Assembly: GCA_018881555.1 (NCBI GenBank)
Contig: JACAXG010000025.1
Location: forward strand, 1,143,446 to 1,207,445
Reading direction: 5' to 3'
From: Amblyornis subalaris
Taxonomy: Eukaryota > Chordata > Aves > Passeriformes > Ptilonorhynchidae
DNA: 64,000 nucleotides
Shown one piece after another: positions 14,328 through 28,277 of this stretch. The notes beneath the pieces are model-generated. The model ran no database searches. It was given only the letters and a program-made list of their open reading frames with translations, and was not told the origin of the DNA. A program made the position numbers and the translations under genes. Each line of letters opens with the position of its first letter. The stretch's first letter is position 1.

Positions 14328-14460
14328 TGAGGTGAGCTCAGTTGGTTACAGCAGGGTGCTAGTATCATCACAGTTGTGGGTTTGATCCCTCTGTGGGTCA
14401 TTCACTTGAGAGTTGGACTTAATGATCCTTCCAATTCAGAATATTCTTTGATTCTGTGAA
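14328..14460 (+). repeat. tRNA-derived SINE with CR1-type tail (TguSINE1-like)
   Basis: The 5' half looks like a tRNA gene body. An A-box-like segment (GTGAGCTCAGTTGGTTA) begins at 14332, and a B-box-like GGGTTTGATCC sits at 14378-14388. The spacing and wording suit a tRNA-Ile-derived RNA polymerase III promoter. The 3' half (about 14396-14460) switches to a CR1-like tail, GAGTTGGACTTAATGATCC, and ends in ATTCTTTG/ATTCTGTG short repeats, the usual CR1 terminus. This two-part structure matches the passerine TguSINE1 family as I recall it. Such SINEs are copied by CR1 reverse transcriptase, which recognises the shared tail. The copy carries several mismatches, so it is not recent. I did not find target-site duplications. 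Confidence 0.85.
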
Positions 14461-17400
14461 ATCTAACACAATGTAAGAGAAAAGCATTTCATGCCGTGAA
14501 GAAAAGAGGGGTTCCAATCTGTTAAAGGGCTGAAGGCCCTCTGCACAAATGAAAGACCTATGGAAGGCAAGTAACGTTTGTTAGGTTTAGCTCAGTGACT
14601 ACATTTAGCTCTGGATTGGCAGAAATTTTAAAATTTATTGGCTGAATACCAACAGATATTTTAAACAGTGTTTGTAAGCTCTCTGGGACAAGGATCCTGT
14701 CTTTTGTTATGTGCCATGATGATGGCTAATACAGGTTCTGATTCAGCATTGGGCTTGGCAGATGATGATAATAATAGATTATTAAAAAGAAAACATATGT
14801 TGTGAGGGGTTTGATGACCACATTTGAGTATAAATAGAATTCTTTCTAGTCTGGTGCTCAAGACCTCCTATTTTATATTCAGTAAATGGCTGAATAGGCC
14901 CTAATGTGAAAAGTGAAGATAGTGGCTTCACAATAGCAGTGTAAAAGTCATTTCAGCTGATCCTTTTCTTCCCTTTTTTCCCATTTTTTCTTGCAAGAAT
15001 TTATCACGAGTTCTCACTGGCAGCCAGAACAGTGTTTGCATAATCGAATAGTGAAATTTTGGAAGATCCTAGCATGCACTAAGTCTGTAAAGAAATACTA
15101 AATCACAGCAAATGGATTTTTCATTCTTTTCTGTTTCATTGCTTTTGTGGTTTGCCACAATCCTATTTTTCAATATATGCCAGTTCACTAGTAAAACAAA
15201 GGAAGCCTTTGTTAATATATAACTCTTTCCTATTAGGGGGAAAAAAGTGTAACCCCAAACATTTGCCCTATCTTTTCGTTTAAACTTCTAATCAAATTTA
15301 TTTAATACTACCTCTGTTCCATCTTTATATTCAGACACATGTGGAAATTTCTTCTGTATGTACTTATTCCAAAACTGGGTAACGTCCTCTTCTCTAGTGA
15401 GAATATATCTGTACAATGTGCAGTTAAAATGAGACTTAAAGAAAGTTATTTCTGCTACAGATGTCCATTCATCATTCAACCCTTCTAAGTTTGGTCTCAT
15501 TTCCATATATATGAGAATTCTACTCATTCTTACTTCAATTATTTTCTAATATGTTTATTTGCTTTTTGTGTTGCCTTTTCTTAGATCATGTAAATGTTTT
15601 ATAATTCCGGAAATTAACATCTCTACCCAAAGATAAAACAATTCCTTTACCCCGCCTCACTATACCTGTGAAGAACTTGAAGACATGAATACCTGCTTTT
15701 TAAGTGAAACAATATTTGTGTAGCATGTTGAAGTGTTAACATTGATAGTTTTGAGCTACGTAAGCCCTAAAAATGGATTTTACTCATGTCAAACAGTTCT
15801 TATGGACTGTTCTCTCTTACATCTTGTCAGACACTAACATTTGTTTGATTGTCACTATAATGATAAAAAATTATTCCTAAAAATGTAGTTCATAAATTTT
15901 CATAAACCTAACCATTTGCAAAGCTGCATAAAATTTTGAACTCCAACTGAAATAATGCAGAAATAATGTATATTTAGCGAGATACTTCTAGTAAGAAACA
16001 ACTCCTTCCTGTTAGANTCACTATAAGAGAAAACAGAGATTTGTGTAGATTTTCTACAATGAACTAAATTAAGAAGAGATGTGATTTTATACCAGCTTAG
16101 CAAAAACCCTTCTATCATTTAAATTTGTCTACTAGTAACAATTGTTAACCAAAATAACATAAGAATTCCTGTTCAGTGTGTTGTACAAACTTCATTAAAC
16201 TCCTTATTATGAAGTATTAAGCTATAACTGCTGTGTTTAAATATGGTTTTTAAATCACTTGTTGAGGAAAGGTACCCTTCATGTCCAATTTTATTCTCAN
16301 ATCTCTCAAATGTTTCAACCTGGCATGTTCATCCACTGCATTATTTTATGAGAAATTTTTACAGCAATTTACGGAAGTAGTGGCATCAATTAATATTTGC
16401 TCATGGCAACTGATTCTGTTCCTCAAAGCTATGAAATACTTTGTGTATGTAAAACTAGTGACTACAACATATCAAAATCAACCACGACACAGATTGAACT
16501 CAGAAAATCAGCAGCCAATTCACATTCACAGAAAGCCATAGATTTGAGGAAACTGACTTCAATATGAAGAATGTGGCTAGAATTTTTCTACTCAAAAGAT
16601 TTGTGGGATTCCACAAGATGAGAAAAATATTTCAGAACATAATTCCAAGTTGTCTTCATTTTCTGCCCCACCTAGAGTATTCTACTTTTTTACTGACCTA
16701 TAAGTGTTTTTTCTAACATTTACTCCAGCCCTGTCTAGATCAAAACTTCTATGAATCAGTAGGCTGAAATAGCTAGTCAGATGAGGTAACTTTATCACAG
16801 GTTTTATTCATTTAATTTCAAAACACTTTGACTAGCTAAAAGTACTAACTTATAAGCTAAATATTGTTTCCAAAACACAGTGTTCATTACCTCATGGGAG
16901 ATAGCCCAGAAAGTTATTTGATTAAACATGCAAGTGCATTCTGCCAAAGAGGGATATTTGAGGATTGTCAAATTTTATCACTTTTTTTATGGATTTTATC
17001 ACTTCAAAACCTATAAACCTAATAAAGACACCCTGGAATACCTTCTTGGGTTTCTTCCTGTGAAGGAAATGAGAGGATCTGTTATACATCCAATAAAAGG
17101 GTACTTTTTGGATAAGGTTCAAATAAAATGAAGAGGCTAATATTCTAAAACAGCTAAAACCATAAACAGAAAATCTTTGAAGCACCTTCTTCAACGTGCT
17201 TGATCTTCAGCAAGTTTGCCTCTTTCCTGGCCCTAGCAACGGAGTTACATCTCAGAAGTAGAGATCACTGCATACACTAATGTTGCAAACAAGCACAACT
17301 GCAATTTAAATCAGGCCTTTCCTTCAAGTCAAAAAGCAAGCTCAAAAAAATGGTATTTGCTTTCCTCTATGCAGAGCACTTTGCTATATAAGTAAGCATA

Positions 17401-20400
17401 GCAGTTTAGTGAAAGGCAAGCATATATTTTTTCCTAAAAATATTAGGACTACAATGTTGTCATGAAATACCTAATACTGTTTGATGCATACAATTTTGTC
17501 TCATAGCACATGGCATATTTAAGTAATAGTAACCCCCTGACTTTGCCCAAAATGTAATGAGAAATTTGTCCAGGATCTTATTTTAGCTGCACCACCGGGA
17601 GCAAATTCATCCTAAGTGAGAACTAGCCAAGAAAAATTGTGTTCAGGAGGACAAAGGTTTCTATCTAGCCAACCAGAAGCATAGTTCTGAAAACCCCATT
17701 GTAAATTACTTGTATATGTCTCCAAGGTAAATTACAGTAAATATTAGGCAAACTGAAACAGTGTTGAACCCTTAGCTAAGGAATGTGGCCAAACACCAGT
17801 CACCAGTAAAAGACAGAAGAACCTCTGCTACTATCACCTTCAGTGCACCACAAACACCTAACTGCCTAAATTAACAGCCACTGAGATAAATAATTTTTCT
17901 TAGTTTTCTTTTACAGACAGAGAAATACAAGTGGAGTGGCTCTACTTCTGTTTCCTCATGATGGTTCTGTTGGGGCTCAGCTTAGAAATGAAGCCTTCCA
18001 GGATTCCATGAACTGTCATTAGCTGCTTGCATTACAGCCTCACCCAGCTATGATCACAGAGTTATTTTGCTATATCTTGTACAAACATTCAATTAAAAAA
18101 GCAATCTCTGCTTAAAGAGATTGAAAACCAAAAAGAAGGAATGACACAGCTTTCAGTAGCTTTCAGTGGAGGCAACTTGTGTATACGAGGCAGGCCTTCC
18201 AGTCATACATTTTTATTAATTTTTAGCAGGTCTATCTATCTGTTCCTTTCAGGACCTTGAAAACAGGGGGGTTCTTTGAGGTAACTTGAAGGCTAGGATA
18301 ATGATTTTGTGAAGTTATTGCACATTATAATACATACNCTCAGGAAAGTATAAAGCTAGTGAGTTTTGCTTCATTCTCTGATGGAAGAGACANGTCTCTA
18401 TTATTCATAATAAGAATTAGCACAGAGAACTTAACACATCTGTGCTCTTGCTATATTGAATTATAGATTTTGACCTTGAAGAGGGAAAAATCAAAAGTAT
18501 CAGGGTATTTCAATCTTAGACAAAGATGACTCTACTAGAAAGCAGAAAAAATTTCCAATGGATTTGAGAAGCTTTCAGATGGACATTGTTTACAAGAAAT
18601 ATGGGTTTTTATCTATATTCTTCAGCATGGAGCAGATATAGTTTTAAGATAAGCAAACAAAATAGATCTACAGATAAAAATGAGGGAATTTACCACCACC
18701 TTGTCTTATTTCTCAGGCATAGAATCCTATCATTGTTACTTTACTGTTTTAAGCACCCAGGCAAGTTGGGCGTTTCAAAGACCTGAAAGCAACTGGCGAG
18801 GGCACATAGTCTGCAGAGTTCTTGCCATGAAGATATGAAATAAGAGAGCCCTATCAGGAATAGGAAATTAAGGTCATATTCTAAACAAGTGTCAGTGAAT
18901 AAAAACTATTCTTCCTATGGAAATTATGAATTCTTCAACTTTTTAGTACGTTTCATCCAAACAAAATTGTCATTGCCTAGCAAAAAATTTATCACTAATT
19001 ACAAGTTCCATTTCATGAGAAATAGCATGTTAGTCTGTATACACCTACTTTAGTTTTCTGTCCAGAACATTAGCCAACTTTAAAACTTGGTAATTGGAAA
19101 TATATATTGATCTATCCAAAAAACCTTAGCAATTATCAAATAATCTTTAATTTTCCAAATAAAAAGTCAATGAACTCTGAGAACAATTCTTCTGTGTATT
19201 ACATATATTGTATGTGAATTCAAGCTACCTGAATTTGCTTCTAAAACGTGTGGAAATTTGATATTCTGCCTTCTTTTCTTAACAGTCTGTTTATTTTTTT
19301 TAATCTGTTTCAAGCAAAAGCTTTTTGTAAATTTAGTTTAATTGTATTTCAGATGGTAACAACCTTTCAAGTGGCTCTTCTTCAGGTAAATCTATCCTCT
19401 AAAATTCTATCTACTAAAGTCCTTTTATTGCTTTGTTCTGGCTCTATTATTTCAAGATCTCATTACATTTTATATATTTCTAGAACAGTGCAAGTCATAA
19501 TATGGCTCTTGCTCTCACTGTCTGCATATTTATTTCTGCAAAACTATAGATATAACAGGTAAACTATTAAATTTAGTATAATTATATGACACATAAAATC
19601 CAAATTTAATAATACTTCTCATCTTATTATTACTGAAAATTGCAGTATACAGAGCATAAAAAAACTTCAATAATACATGAGACAAAACACATCGTGGAAA
19701 TTGATAGGAGTATATGAACTCAATGTTAAAACATAAAGAGAACATCTTCAGGCTTGCTGTCTCAGAGAAAAGCAATATTTTTTATCCTATGAAGTCTGGC
19801 AACCGAGGTGATGAATGGTTGAGAACTTCTTAAGAGCTTGATTTAATAGATAGAATAAATTCTTTTTTTCAGTTACCAAAAACCCCACCATATTCTCACC
19901 AATATAGCTAAATATTATGCTAGGCAACAAATAATTTATATACAATATTTGCTGCAATGCTTGCTTTTTTATTTCATTGCAGTTATTTACTTTTTTCTCC
20001 TTTCCTACTTCTAATTACATTTAAGAAATAAAAATGCAAGAAGTAAAATCTCTTTCTGAGAGGACAAAATATTCTCTTTTCTTATGGCTTTTTTACCAAA
20101 ACTCTTCAACTCCTATAATTTTAATGAATAAGATATAATTAAATGATATCTCTACCAACAAGTCAGAACAAAAACAGGTAAATGTACTGATTCATATTAA
20201 CGTTCAAGGATACAAGCATTCTGTCTTTTGAGGGAGACACTGTGAACATTGCTCGGACTAAATTCACTGGTCAACCACACACAGCATAGCCCTACAAGCA
20301 GTCCTTCCTTTCATATTCTGACAGAGTCCTATGTGCAGATATCAAAGTTAAAACTTTCTCACTTACAAGGGAACATAAAGAAGATTTCTGGTTTCTTATA

Positions 20401-23400
20401 CTGGTAGAAGTCACATACAACCTTAGATTTTAGAGAAAACTGAAAGAAGTGCCAAAATTAAAGGAGTGCATATCAGAAGATAAAAATAAAAGTGCATTCA
20501 GTGTCTGAGAATTATGAATTCTAGCTTCTAAAGTTAATAATTGCATATGCCTTGCTTTTTCTTCCTGAAAATAAATGAAGATTATTTAATGAGCAAAGCA
20601 AGAAAATTATCCACTTAAGTATGCTTCAATACATTTTGAGAAAAAGAACTGAAAAAACATAATTTTCTCTTTCTGTAATTCTCTGTCCTAAGGCCTGCTG
20701 TGCCCAGACAGAAAATAAGGCATTATCACATGCCTCAGTGTTTGCTTAGAGTACACTCAAGTATTTGCCGCTATTTTAGACTGTCAGTGTTTGGGGATTC
20801 CATTTCTCAAAAGCAATTATTTCCTGTAGTCTGTTGCATGATTTGTTAGATGGTATTTTCTAAGCCTTTGAGTAGCAATTCAACTATTGTCTGTGTCTGT
20901 ATTTCTGATAACCTAAATCCTGAAATTCTGTGACAGTAGAGATTCAATTATGAGAAAATCTTTCAGCAAAGAGCTGACTTGTGCTACTTTGGTGAAAGTA
21001 ATTTTGCTTATTGTTTGAGGANGCTTCAGAACAAAGATACTGTTAAATTAGCCCATGCTCTGGAGTACAGTCTGTCATAATAGACCCATCTTACCTGCCC
21101 TTGTCAAGGAAATCTGTTTAGAATAGGTTGGTCATTGTGGATAAGTATGTTGTATTCTTTAATCTTATATATTGAAAAAGTAACATGCTTCATATTATAG
21201 CCAGACCAGTCATTCACCACGCTAGAACTACCCAAGATTTNATTTTCTTCAACACCCTACCACAGTTGACAGGTTGTACAGGAACATGAGCAGCTCACTT
21301 TGGTTCAGCTCTCAGCCTAGGACAAGTGGTACATCACAACAGGAAACAGTTCTGACAGTTTCTACACCTCCCTTAGTTAACCTTGTGCAAACTCTTTGTA
21401 CATTTGAGCTCCTTTGATTTGATTTGGGAAAGTCTAAATCTAGAGAAGGCTGAGACCAATAGACTAAATCTAGCTGCCAGCTAGGGACCCTGAGACCAGC
21501 TACTACTTCTTTTCCCTTGGCTTTCAAATCTTAGTTTGTGAATAACTATTTTGCTTCAGCAAGAAAATAACAATACTACTAGGGATGCTACAAAAACTGG
21601 CTGAGCAATTCTTTGAGGAGCCATCACAACTTTCCAGCTGCTATCTCTTAGGATTACTGTCCTGCAGCGCTTGGGATAGGATTGCAGGGATCCCATGTGC
21701 ATTGACATGGGCTAAACAGACTTTGGGAGATAGCATATAGCATCGACCACTACCCAGAGACCACTAAAGAAATTGTAGTGAAGGTAACACTCTCAGTTGC
21801 AGGCATTTCTCTGAATTTGCCACTATGTCTTGTATGTAAATATACATTTTCATCACTAGAAGTTTAAGGAATACCTTAACTGTATCAAGACAGTATTCAG
21901 GCCAAATCTAATTTCCTTTCCTTGTTATAGAACGTTTGCACAGAACAGACACAAGAATTACTTGCCATGCAAGTCTATTGGGTTACAAAAGAAATCCATG
22001 TTCAGATATGTTTTTTGCTAGAATACTCTGTTTTGTATTGATGTGGCAGAAAATTTGCAGCCATGATTGTAGCTGTTGATAAGGTCTTTTGGGAACTAAT
22101 TTTCATTCTTCCTTTTTTTTTCCCCCACGACACAAAATTCTATATGATTGTATTTAGTGTTTAAGAATTGCAATTTTCCATTAATGTTAGTATTTCCTAT
22201 TTCANTACTTACAGAAAACCAAGGATATTATTTTTTCTTATTAAGATGGGGTTTTTCCCTGCATTTTTTTCCCAAAACTATTAATCAAAACATTTTATTT
22301 CCATGAATTCTAAGTCTTCCTCTTTNATCTCCCAAAATACAAGACAGAATTTAAAAAGGTTTCCAGAACACAAGAAGAGTCTATTTGAAATTGGGACTTT
22401 GCAGATAATTCCATCTGCAAACAGTTTAGAAGAGTCCTTTATCATCTACAGTGTATTTTTGGACTGAGTTCTACTATTTAGAAACTCTAACAGCTGAGAT
22501 GGCACAGAGAATAAGTGCCAGTTAACAGATTAACTCATTTGCAAATTACTTATTCAGTAAAGCAAGGTTTGAAAGGAGGAGGTGTAATGTAAGTCTGAAA
22601 TTGTGACTCAGACTCAACTGCTTTCCTCAATTGCTCTTAGCAAAACACAATCAGGAATCAAATCTCTGACTCAGCATTACAAAGAACTTGGCAATCTAGT
22701 CTTCAATAAAACATGAGGATTTTAATGTAACATTATCTCTAGATTCATAGTAAATAGCTAGTTGCATCTCGAACATGTTTGAATATTGTAAGCCAAGATA
22801 ATTCTGCTCTAACATCATACCTACACAAAGCAGGGGTTGTCCATTATCATACAAAAGATTTCACCCCATACACAGTATGCCAGGAAAGCTTCCACTAACG
22901 CTTTTAGTCTATACTGGGACAGCAGGCCTGAGGCCATGAATTTTGCTTCATGACAAATTGTACTATTATACTTCCTTGCTCAGCTCAGTAATGTAAACTA
23001 CACAAATTCTGAACAGGCTTCCTGATAACATTGGCTGCAGGAGAGAGATGAATGTCCAACACACCATGTAGATCATTACCTATTCACTGAAGGAGAATCA
23101 CAATACTCCTTCTATGAAGAATATTCAAATTAAAAGCAGGAAATAGGGTTTTAACCTTGAGACTATTTATTACAGTCTGTAGAAGAACAGCAAAAAGCTA
23201 CTCATCTAAGTTTTCTATTTCATGCCCAAAAGTCTTAGCAAGAAGAAAAATTCTCACTGAGTATTCTTTCCAGCTGAACTGCAGTTAGACAGCTAAATCA
23301 GTAATGCAGTATAACATGGTCATATTAACGTGGTGAGGCAGAAAAGACCATCTGCAGCACCATGAATATGACTAAAATAGAGTGCCAACAAAAACCCTTT

Positions 23401-24359
23401 AATAATGTCTAATGCCAGAAATCCTTATGAATGGTATTTTTAAGAATTTCAGTGTAATTGATAAAAAAGAGAATTATAGTATTAGTTTAACTTTGCATGC
23501 AATAAGCTTTAAAAATTGATTTATAAGCTGCTTTACAGCTCAATTTCATGCATTTAAAAATAATAAAATATTTTTTATGTACTTCACTAATTTCAAGTGT
23601 AAGCAGTTGTAGTGTTCAAGTATACTTAGCACGTTAGAAGAAATACACACATTCCCAAGGTGCACCCTGCTGAATATCACTGTGTAGACTGAAAATTGGC
23701 ACCTCTAGCTGGTGTTTTAAACATGCATGACTCTGGTCTATGTAACAGAGATTTCCGTATATTGCACTGTTGTGTGTATATGCATTAGAGTAATAAATCC
23801 AATGCCAAATATTTGAAATTCAACAAACTTTTTCAAAAATTGTCAAGGAAAAAAAAATGAAGTTTGTTACCTCGATTTACATTTTAAAGTAGGGAAAAAA
23901 GGTGGAAATAAATCACCAGATTTCTAAACACTTGGATGTTATCAGTAAAGTCTCAGAGGTTCTTTATTTTAAAATACATTTTCAATTATTTGGATTAAAA
24001 AGGTGCCAACAATGAGGTGAGAATGCTTGCATATGTCAAAAAGTTATTCAGACTATTAAATGAGATTCACAGACTTATGCTACGGTGCTGAGTGAACAAG
24101 TGATAAAACAGCAAATGAAATTTTTTCCAGACATAATAATAGAAACTAAATTATATATTAGCAATCAACAACAAAATCTCTCAGATGTTCTAAAAATATC
24201 TTAAAGTAACACAGTTAGAAAAGTAATTCAAAAATGCAATGAAATATTGGCAATTATAAGGAAGCAAACTAACATCAAAGCAAAAAGCCATTATGTCACC
24301 GCATTGATCCCTAAGTCTGCGAGTAGCTCGGGCCATTGTCAAAAAGGGTTACATTAAAA

Positions 24360-24893
24360 AAAAAAAGTACCTGAGAAGAGTGAGAAAGATGATCACAGAT
24401 ACACAATACAGCTACACTAGCATTCTTCAGCTTGCAGAAGAGGTATACAAACAGCAATTCAGCAGATGTATGAAAAGATGTAAACATTATTGAGACTATA
24501 AAAAGGGAGTCATTATTAGCTGTTTTTCGTAGGAACTAACACCCTTCCCAAGGCAACAAGTTTATAGCAAGTAAGGGAAAGTACTTTTTCACAAATAAAT
24601 GCTAAAATTATGGAATTCTTTCCTATGGGGTGCTTTGCAGATTGAACTACAACCATTTTTAAAAAGCAAATTCATTGGAGAAAGGTACACCAAATATTCA
24701 GTTTGTGGTTTGAACAAACAATCTCTAGCTCAGAAAGTTTCTGAAATTCAGGTAGCCAGAAACTGAGTCAATTTACTGAGACAAATACAATGTAGTGATT
24801 CTTAGTCTCCTTCTTCACATATCCACTGCTGGAAAGTATCGAGGTCAAACAGTGTGCTAGATGGACCTTTTATTTCATCGAGTATAGCAACTT
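24360..24893 (+). repeat. Old CR1/L3-like LINE fragment (3' end)
   Basis: Several stretches align by eye to the 3' part of ancient amniote CR1/L3 LINEs in sense orientation. CAGCTTGCAGAAGAG is near 24429. A 'TTTTTCAC...TTATGGAATTCTTT' block lies at about 24585-24624, and GCTAGATGGACCTTT near 24858 is the classic ending of these elements. Divergence is heavy and indels are frequent, so it is an old insertion. The 5' boundary is uncertain; similarity may begin as early as 24300. No reading frame survives. Confidence 0.7.
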
Positions 24894-26341
24894 TAGCTCT
24901 TAGACAGGTTTTCCTGAGCAGGGTACTTTCATTTTAGAATTCAAAATACAATTTAGTATTCAACACTAAATATACAGGACATTCATTTTAAAATATTAAA
25001 TGATTAAGCTAGGTCATAATTTACTCTTTTTTTATAGGCATAAAAGAAAGACTATTTCAAAATATTTCAGTATGGAATGATAGATTTCAGTGCTAAATAT
25101 TAATAAATGTAAGATAGCTGCAAATGCTGGAGATTTAAACTAACTGAAAAAAAAATTAAATCTTGTCCCAAACAGAATTTCTTATCCCAGCAAGAGAGAA
25201 TTACAAGATACTTTAAAATGTTTTCCAAGAAATCATTTACCTATTGATTCACTGTTGAAAACACTTATGTAGCAAAGTGATGAGAGACAAGAAGCTATTA
25301 AATGTCAGACTGTTTATGCAATGACATCTGATCATTTCAATTATTTCAGTTATTTAATTTTGTTAAACTTTCTTTAGCATTTCTTTTTCTAAACTGTTTA
25401 ATATGTTTTCTGTACATCTGAAGTCCCTGTGCCTCCATCTGTGATTTGTATTACACAAAACCTTACAATATTTGTTATTTGGATTTTTTCTTTAGAAGGA
25501 TGATCTGTAAATTTTGCAATTCTTCCTCTATAGTTTCTTTATATGCACCGTATTTTACTCTTCCTCTCAGCTATTGATATTTCTTACCATTACACAGTGT
25601 TAGTTTTCCACACACTCAGAATAGTGTACCCTGCTATTCAACCTATCAAGCCCAACTCAGCCCATCCCANGCAAATTTAAACAATAATTTGCATTGTATA
25701 AGTGCAACTGAGGCTTAAGATCTGTGTCACTCTTTTTTCTTCTGCTTTGCTCCTTTACTTTTCATTTTAAACTCATTAAAAGTGTTTCATCTAATCATGA
25801 GATGTAAGTATTGAAAAGGATTGTAGCAAAACTGATATATAGCATATTTTTCTTTCCCAAGCAATTAGCACTGGAATCTTCCTGTTTAATTTGTAGCCAA
25901 TAAATGCACATATCAACAGTACATTTATAAGCACATGGAGTACCACTAATGATAGAATCCAAAAATATCTATTTCAGGATAACAGCTACCAAGCAAAGTA
26001 GTTTGACATGTTCTAGCAATCTTTTATAGATACATAGATTTTTAATTTATAAAGGATCATCTGAACAGATAACCTTACAGCTTTTTAAATAGGCTGTAGA
26101 ATTAATGCTGCTATCCCTATTTTAAGCTCAAAAACTTAAGTCTGACTGAATTATGAAATCCTTTAACATGACAACTATAACAAACTTGGAGTTATATTTT
26201 CATATTTATTTATTCCATTACTAAGCATTGTAATTTATTAGTAATAGCTAATATTATGCATTTTAAGTGAAAAAACCAGATTTTCAAGACAAGATACTAA
26301 TGTGTAATATTTTCTTCTGTTTTTCATTTATGTACATGTAG

Positions 26342-26770
26342 GCAGACTTTTTGGGTTCCGGCTACCTGGATTGAGACTTTTAACATACAGAAAGCAGTCC
26401 TTGCCACAGGAAGACCCTGATGCAGTGATAATCGATTCATCTAAGCACAGCGACGACTCAGTGGCAATGAAGCACTTTAAATCACCTACAAAAGAAAGCT
26501 GTAGTCCTTCAGAAGTGGATGATACAAAAGCACTGATTCAACACAGTAAATGTTCGCCTTTGGTTAATATATCTGGACCGCTTGACCACTCATCACCTAA
26601 GCAGCAGTGGGACAGACTTTACCCTGACATGATACAGACAAGCAATCCACTAACCCATTCCAGATCAAAGGAAAGCATTTGTAGTATACGGAGAGCATCC
26701 TCAGTACATGACATAGAAGGCTTTAACGTCCATCCCAAGAACATTTTTAGGGACCGTCACGCAAGTGAAG
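26342..26770 (+). CDS. KCNH7: KCNH7 exon 4: cytoplasmic linker after the PAS domain
   Basis: The exon is 429 nt (2 nt, 142 codons, 1 nt) between AG at 26340-26341 and GTATGG from 26771. The peptide opens with [19 protein letters not shown], continues through a long Ser-rich stretch ([20 protein letters not shown]) and ends in IFRDRHASE. It corresponds to about residues 155-297 of human ERG3 and is near-identical in the SLPQEDPD and SPTKESCSP segments. This is the disordered linker between the PAS domain and S1. It includes RRASS at 26689-26703, a basophilic (PKA-type) phosphorylation motif shared with hERG. The exon is phase 1-1 and divisible by three, so skipping it would keep the frame. Frame continues 28 codons into the intron before a stop at 26854, which is relevant only to intron retention. 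Confidence 0.97.
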
Positions 26771-28247
26771 GTATGGTAGAAAGTCAATCACTATTCTTTG
26801 ACATACTAAAAAAGGAATTATTTCAATTTTTCGTAGTAATAATCATCACTTTGTAAACAAATGTAAATATAATCAGCTGTATACATTCAAAGGTGNACTA
26901 AAAGTATTAAGGGCCCAAATATGCCAGGCTTATGTATACTAAGGACTGTTGGAATCATGGTGTTGATCTTCTCTATAGGGATATAGCAAATTTGGCCCAA
27001 CATCCCTAAAGTTAATATTGGTATTTGGGGAGAAAAAAGTCAGGTGATAAAGTTATAATTGCATTCACCATTCTCTCCTATACTTACATATATTAAATTG
27101 TCTCTTACTGTATGAAATCCTATCTCAGAGACTGATAAGTTTATTTTTCTTAAATCTGTATTGTGCAGATTGTACTGATCCAACTCTGAGACTTACTTTT
27201 TCTCTCATGCTGGAGAAAATATCCTCAGCAACTCCACTGAAATGGTTTGCATAATGAATAGTGAAATACTTAGTGAAATGGTGAAATGCTTGGTGTAGAA
27301 TTCATTTAAGTGTGATTTTCTCCTTGTGCTAGTATATTCATGCAACCAGCAAAAGTTACAAAGATGTTTCCTCTCTCTTTGCTTTTACTGTCTCTCCTAA
27401 ACCCATGGAGTGTAGTCCATGATTTCTTCTTGAAGATAGGGAGTTTAAGAAACTTGGGAAACAGCTTAGCAAGCAGAGGTTTGAAAGCCCTGTGAATTGA
27501 GAGGTCCCTTTGAAAGTGGCTTTTGAAGAAAAGTGCCACATATACAATTCTTTCATAGCTACTGATGGTCTAATGATTTGGATTACATACCTTTTTATTC
27601 AGGACAGATGGCAAGGAATGCATAGGTAATATTTTAAGATTCCAAAAGCCTATGTCATGGAAGACTGTGTATAGATTCTTAAATTAGCAGGAAAATTAAT
27701 TTTCCTTTTTAATGATGGCTTATTTCCTATTCACTGACCACAAGTGTAAAATCTCTTTAAGTTCTTCCGCTTTTGGAAGGTTCACATCAAGAACCATTTA
27801 CATCTATATATTTCTAAAACATGTCTGAATGTTCCTCTGACACCCAGTTTAACTTGTAGAATAGGAAAACTAATCATTCCTTCCAGTTATTCTTCCTGTA
27901 TCAAATGTAATATGTAAGTACTTCTTTTCTCATTTCTGTTCCTTTTGGACTATGATTTTTTTTCAGTTCAAATGAACCTGAAAATTCAATTAAACCCATC
28001 CTAAACCATACAATTTTGTATAGTTCATGTCCACATTAGGCCAAGATTTCAAAATCAGGAGGCAAAAATCTCCAAGGTTGAACTTTGGCATGTGCTTTGG
28101 ACCTATTGCATAAGCTTTATCTTGGTTTCAACTTCCCCATATATTTAAACTCATCTTTCAAACAAAACACATTTTAAAATATCTGGTTTTTCAATTTCTA
28201 TTTTCAGAACGTATTTTCATTATAATACTTCCCAACTGGTCATTGGG

Positions 28248-28277
28248 ATATATATATATACAGCTATATATATATAT
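28248..28277. repeat. TA dinucleotide repeat, hairpin-forming
   Basis: Two TA runs (about 28248-28260 and 28265-28277) flank CAGC, so each strand can fold back on itself. It is a simple repeat likely to vary in length between individuals. Confidence 0.85.

Larger units (their letters stand above)
11398..26341 (+). other. KCNH7: KCNH7 intron 3 (14.9 kb)
   Basis: This phase-1 intron has a GTAAGT donor and a TAG acceptor after a T-rich tract. It is mostly AT-rich unique-looking sequence. Two retroelements are recognisable: a tRNA-derived SINE near 14328-14460 and an old CR1/L3-like LINE fragment near 24360-24893. Between them (14461-24359) and from 24894 to the exon I see no gene or repeat I can name. 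Open frames here of up to about 104 codons are not protein-like. Confidence 0.85.

Noticed and set aside
21312..21800. Less AT-rich stretch in intron 3 considered as an LTR or retrocopy
   Set aside because: No recognisable LTR ends, consensus words or coding similarity.
26371..26856. 161-codon frame as an independent gene
   Set aside because: It is KCNH7 exon 4 plus readthrough; the internal Met is not a start and the last 28 codons are intronic.
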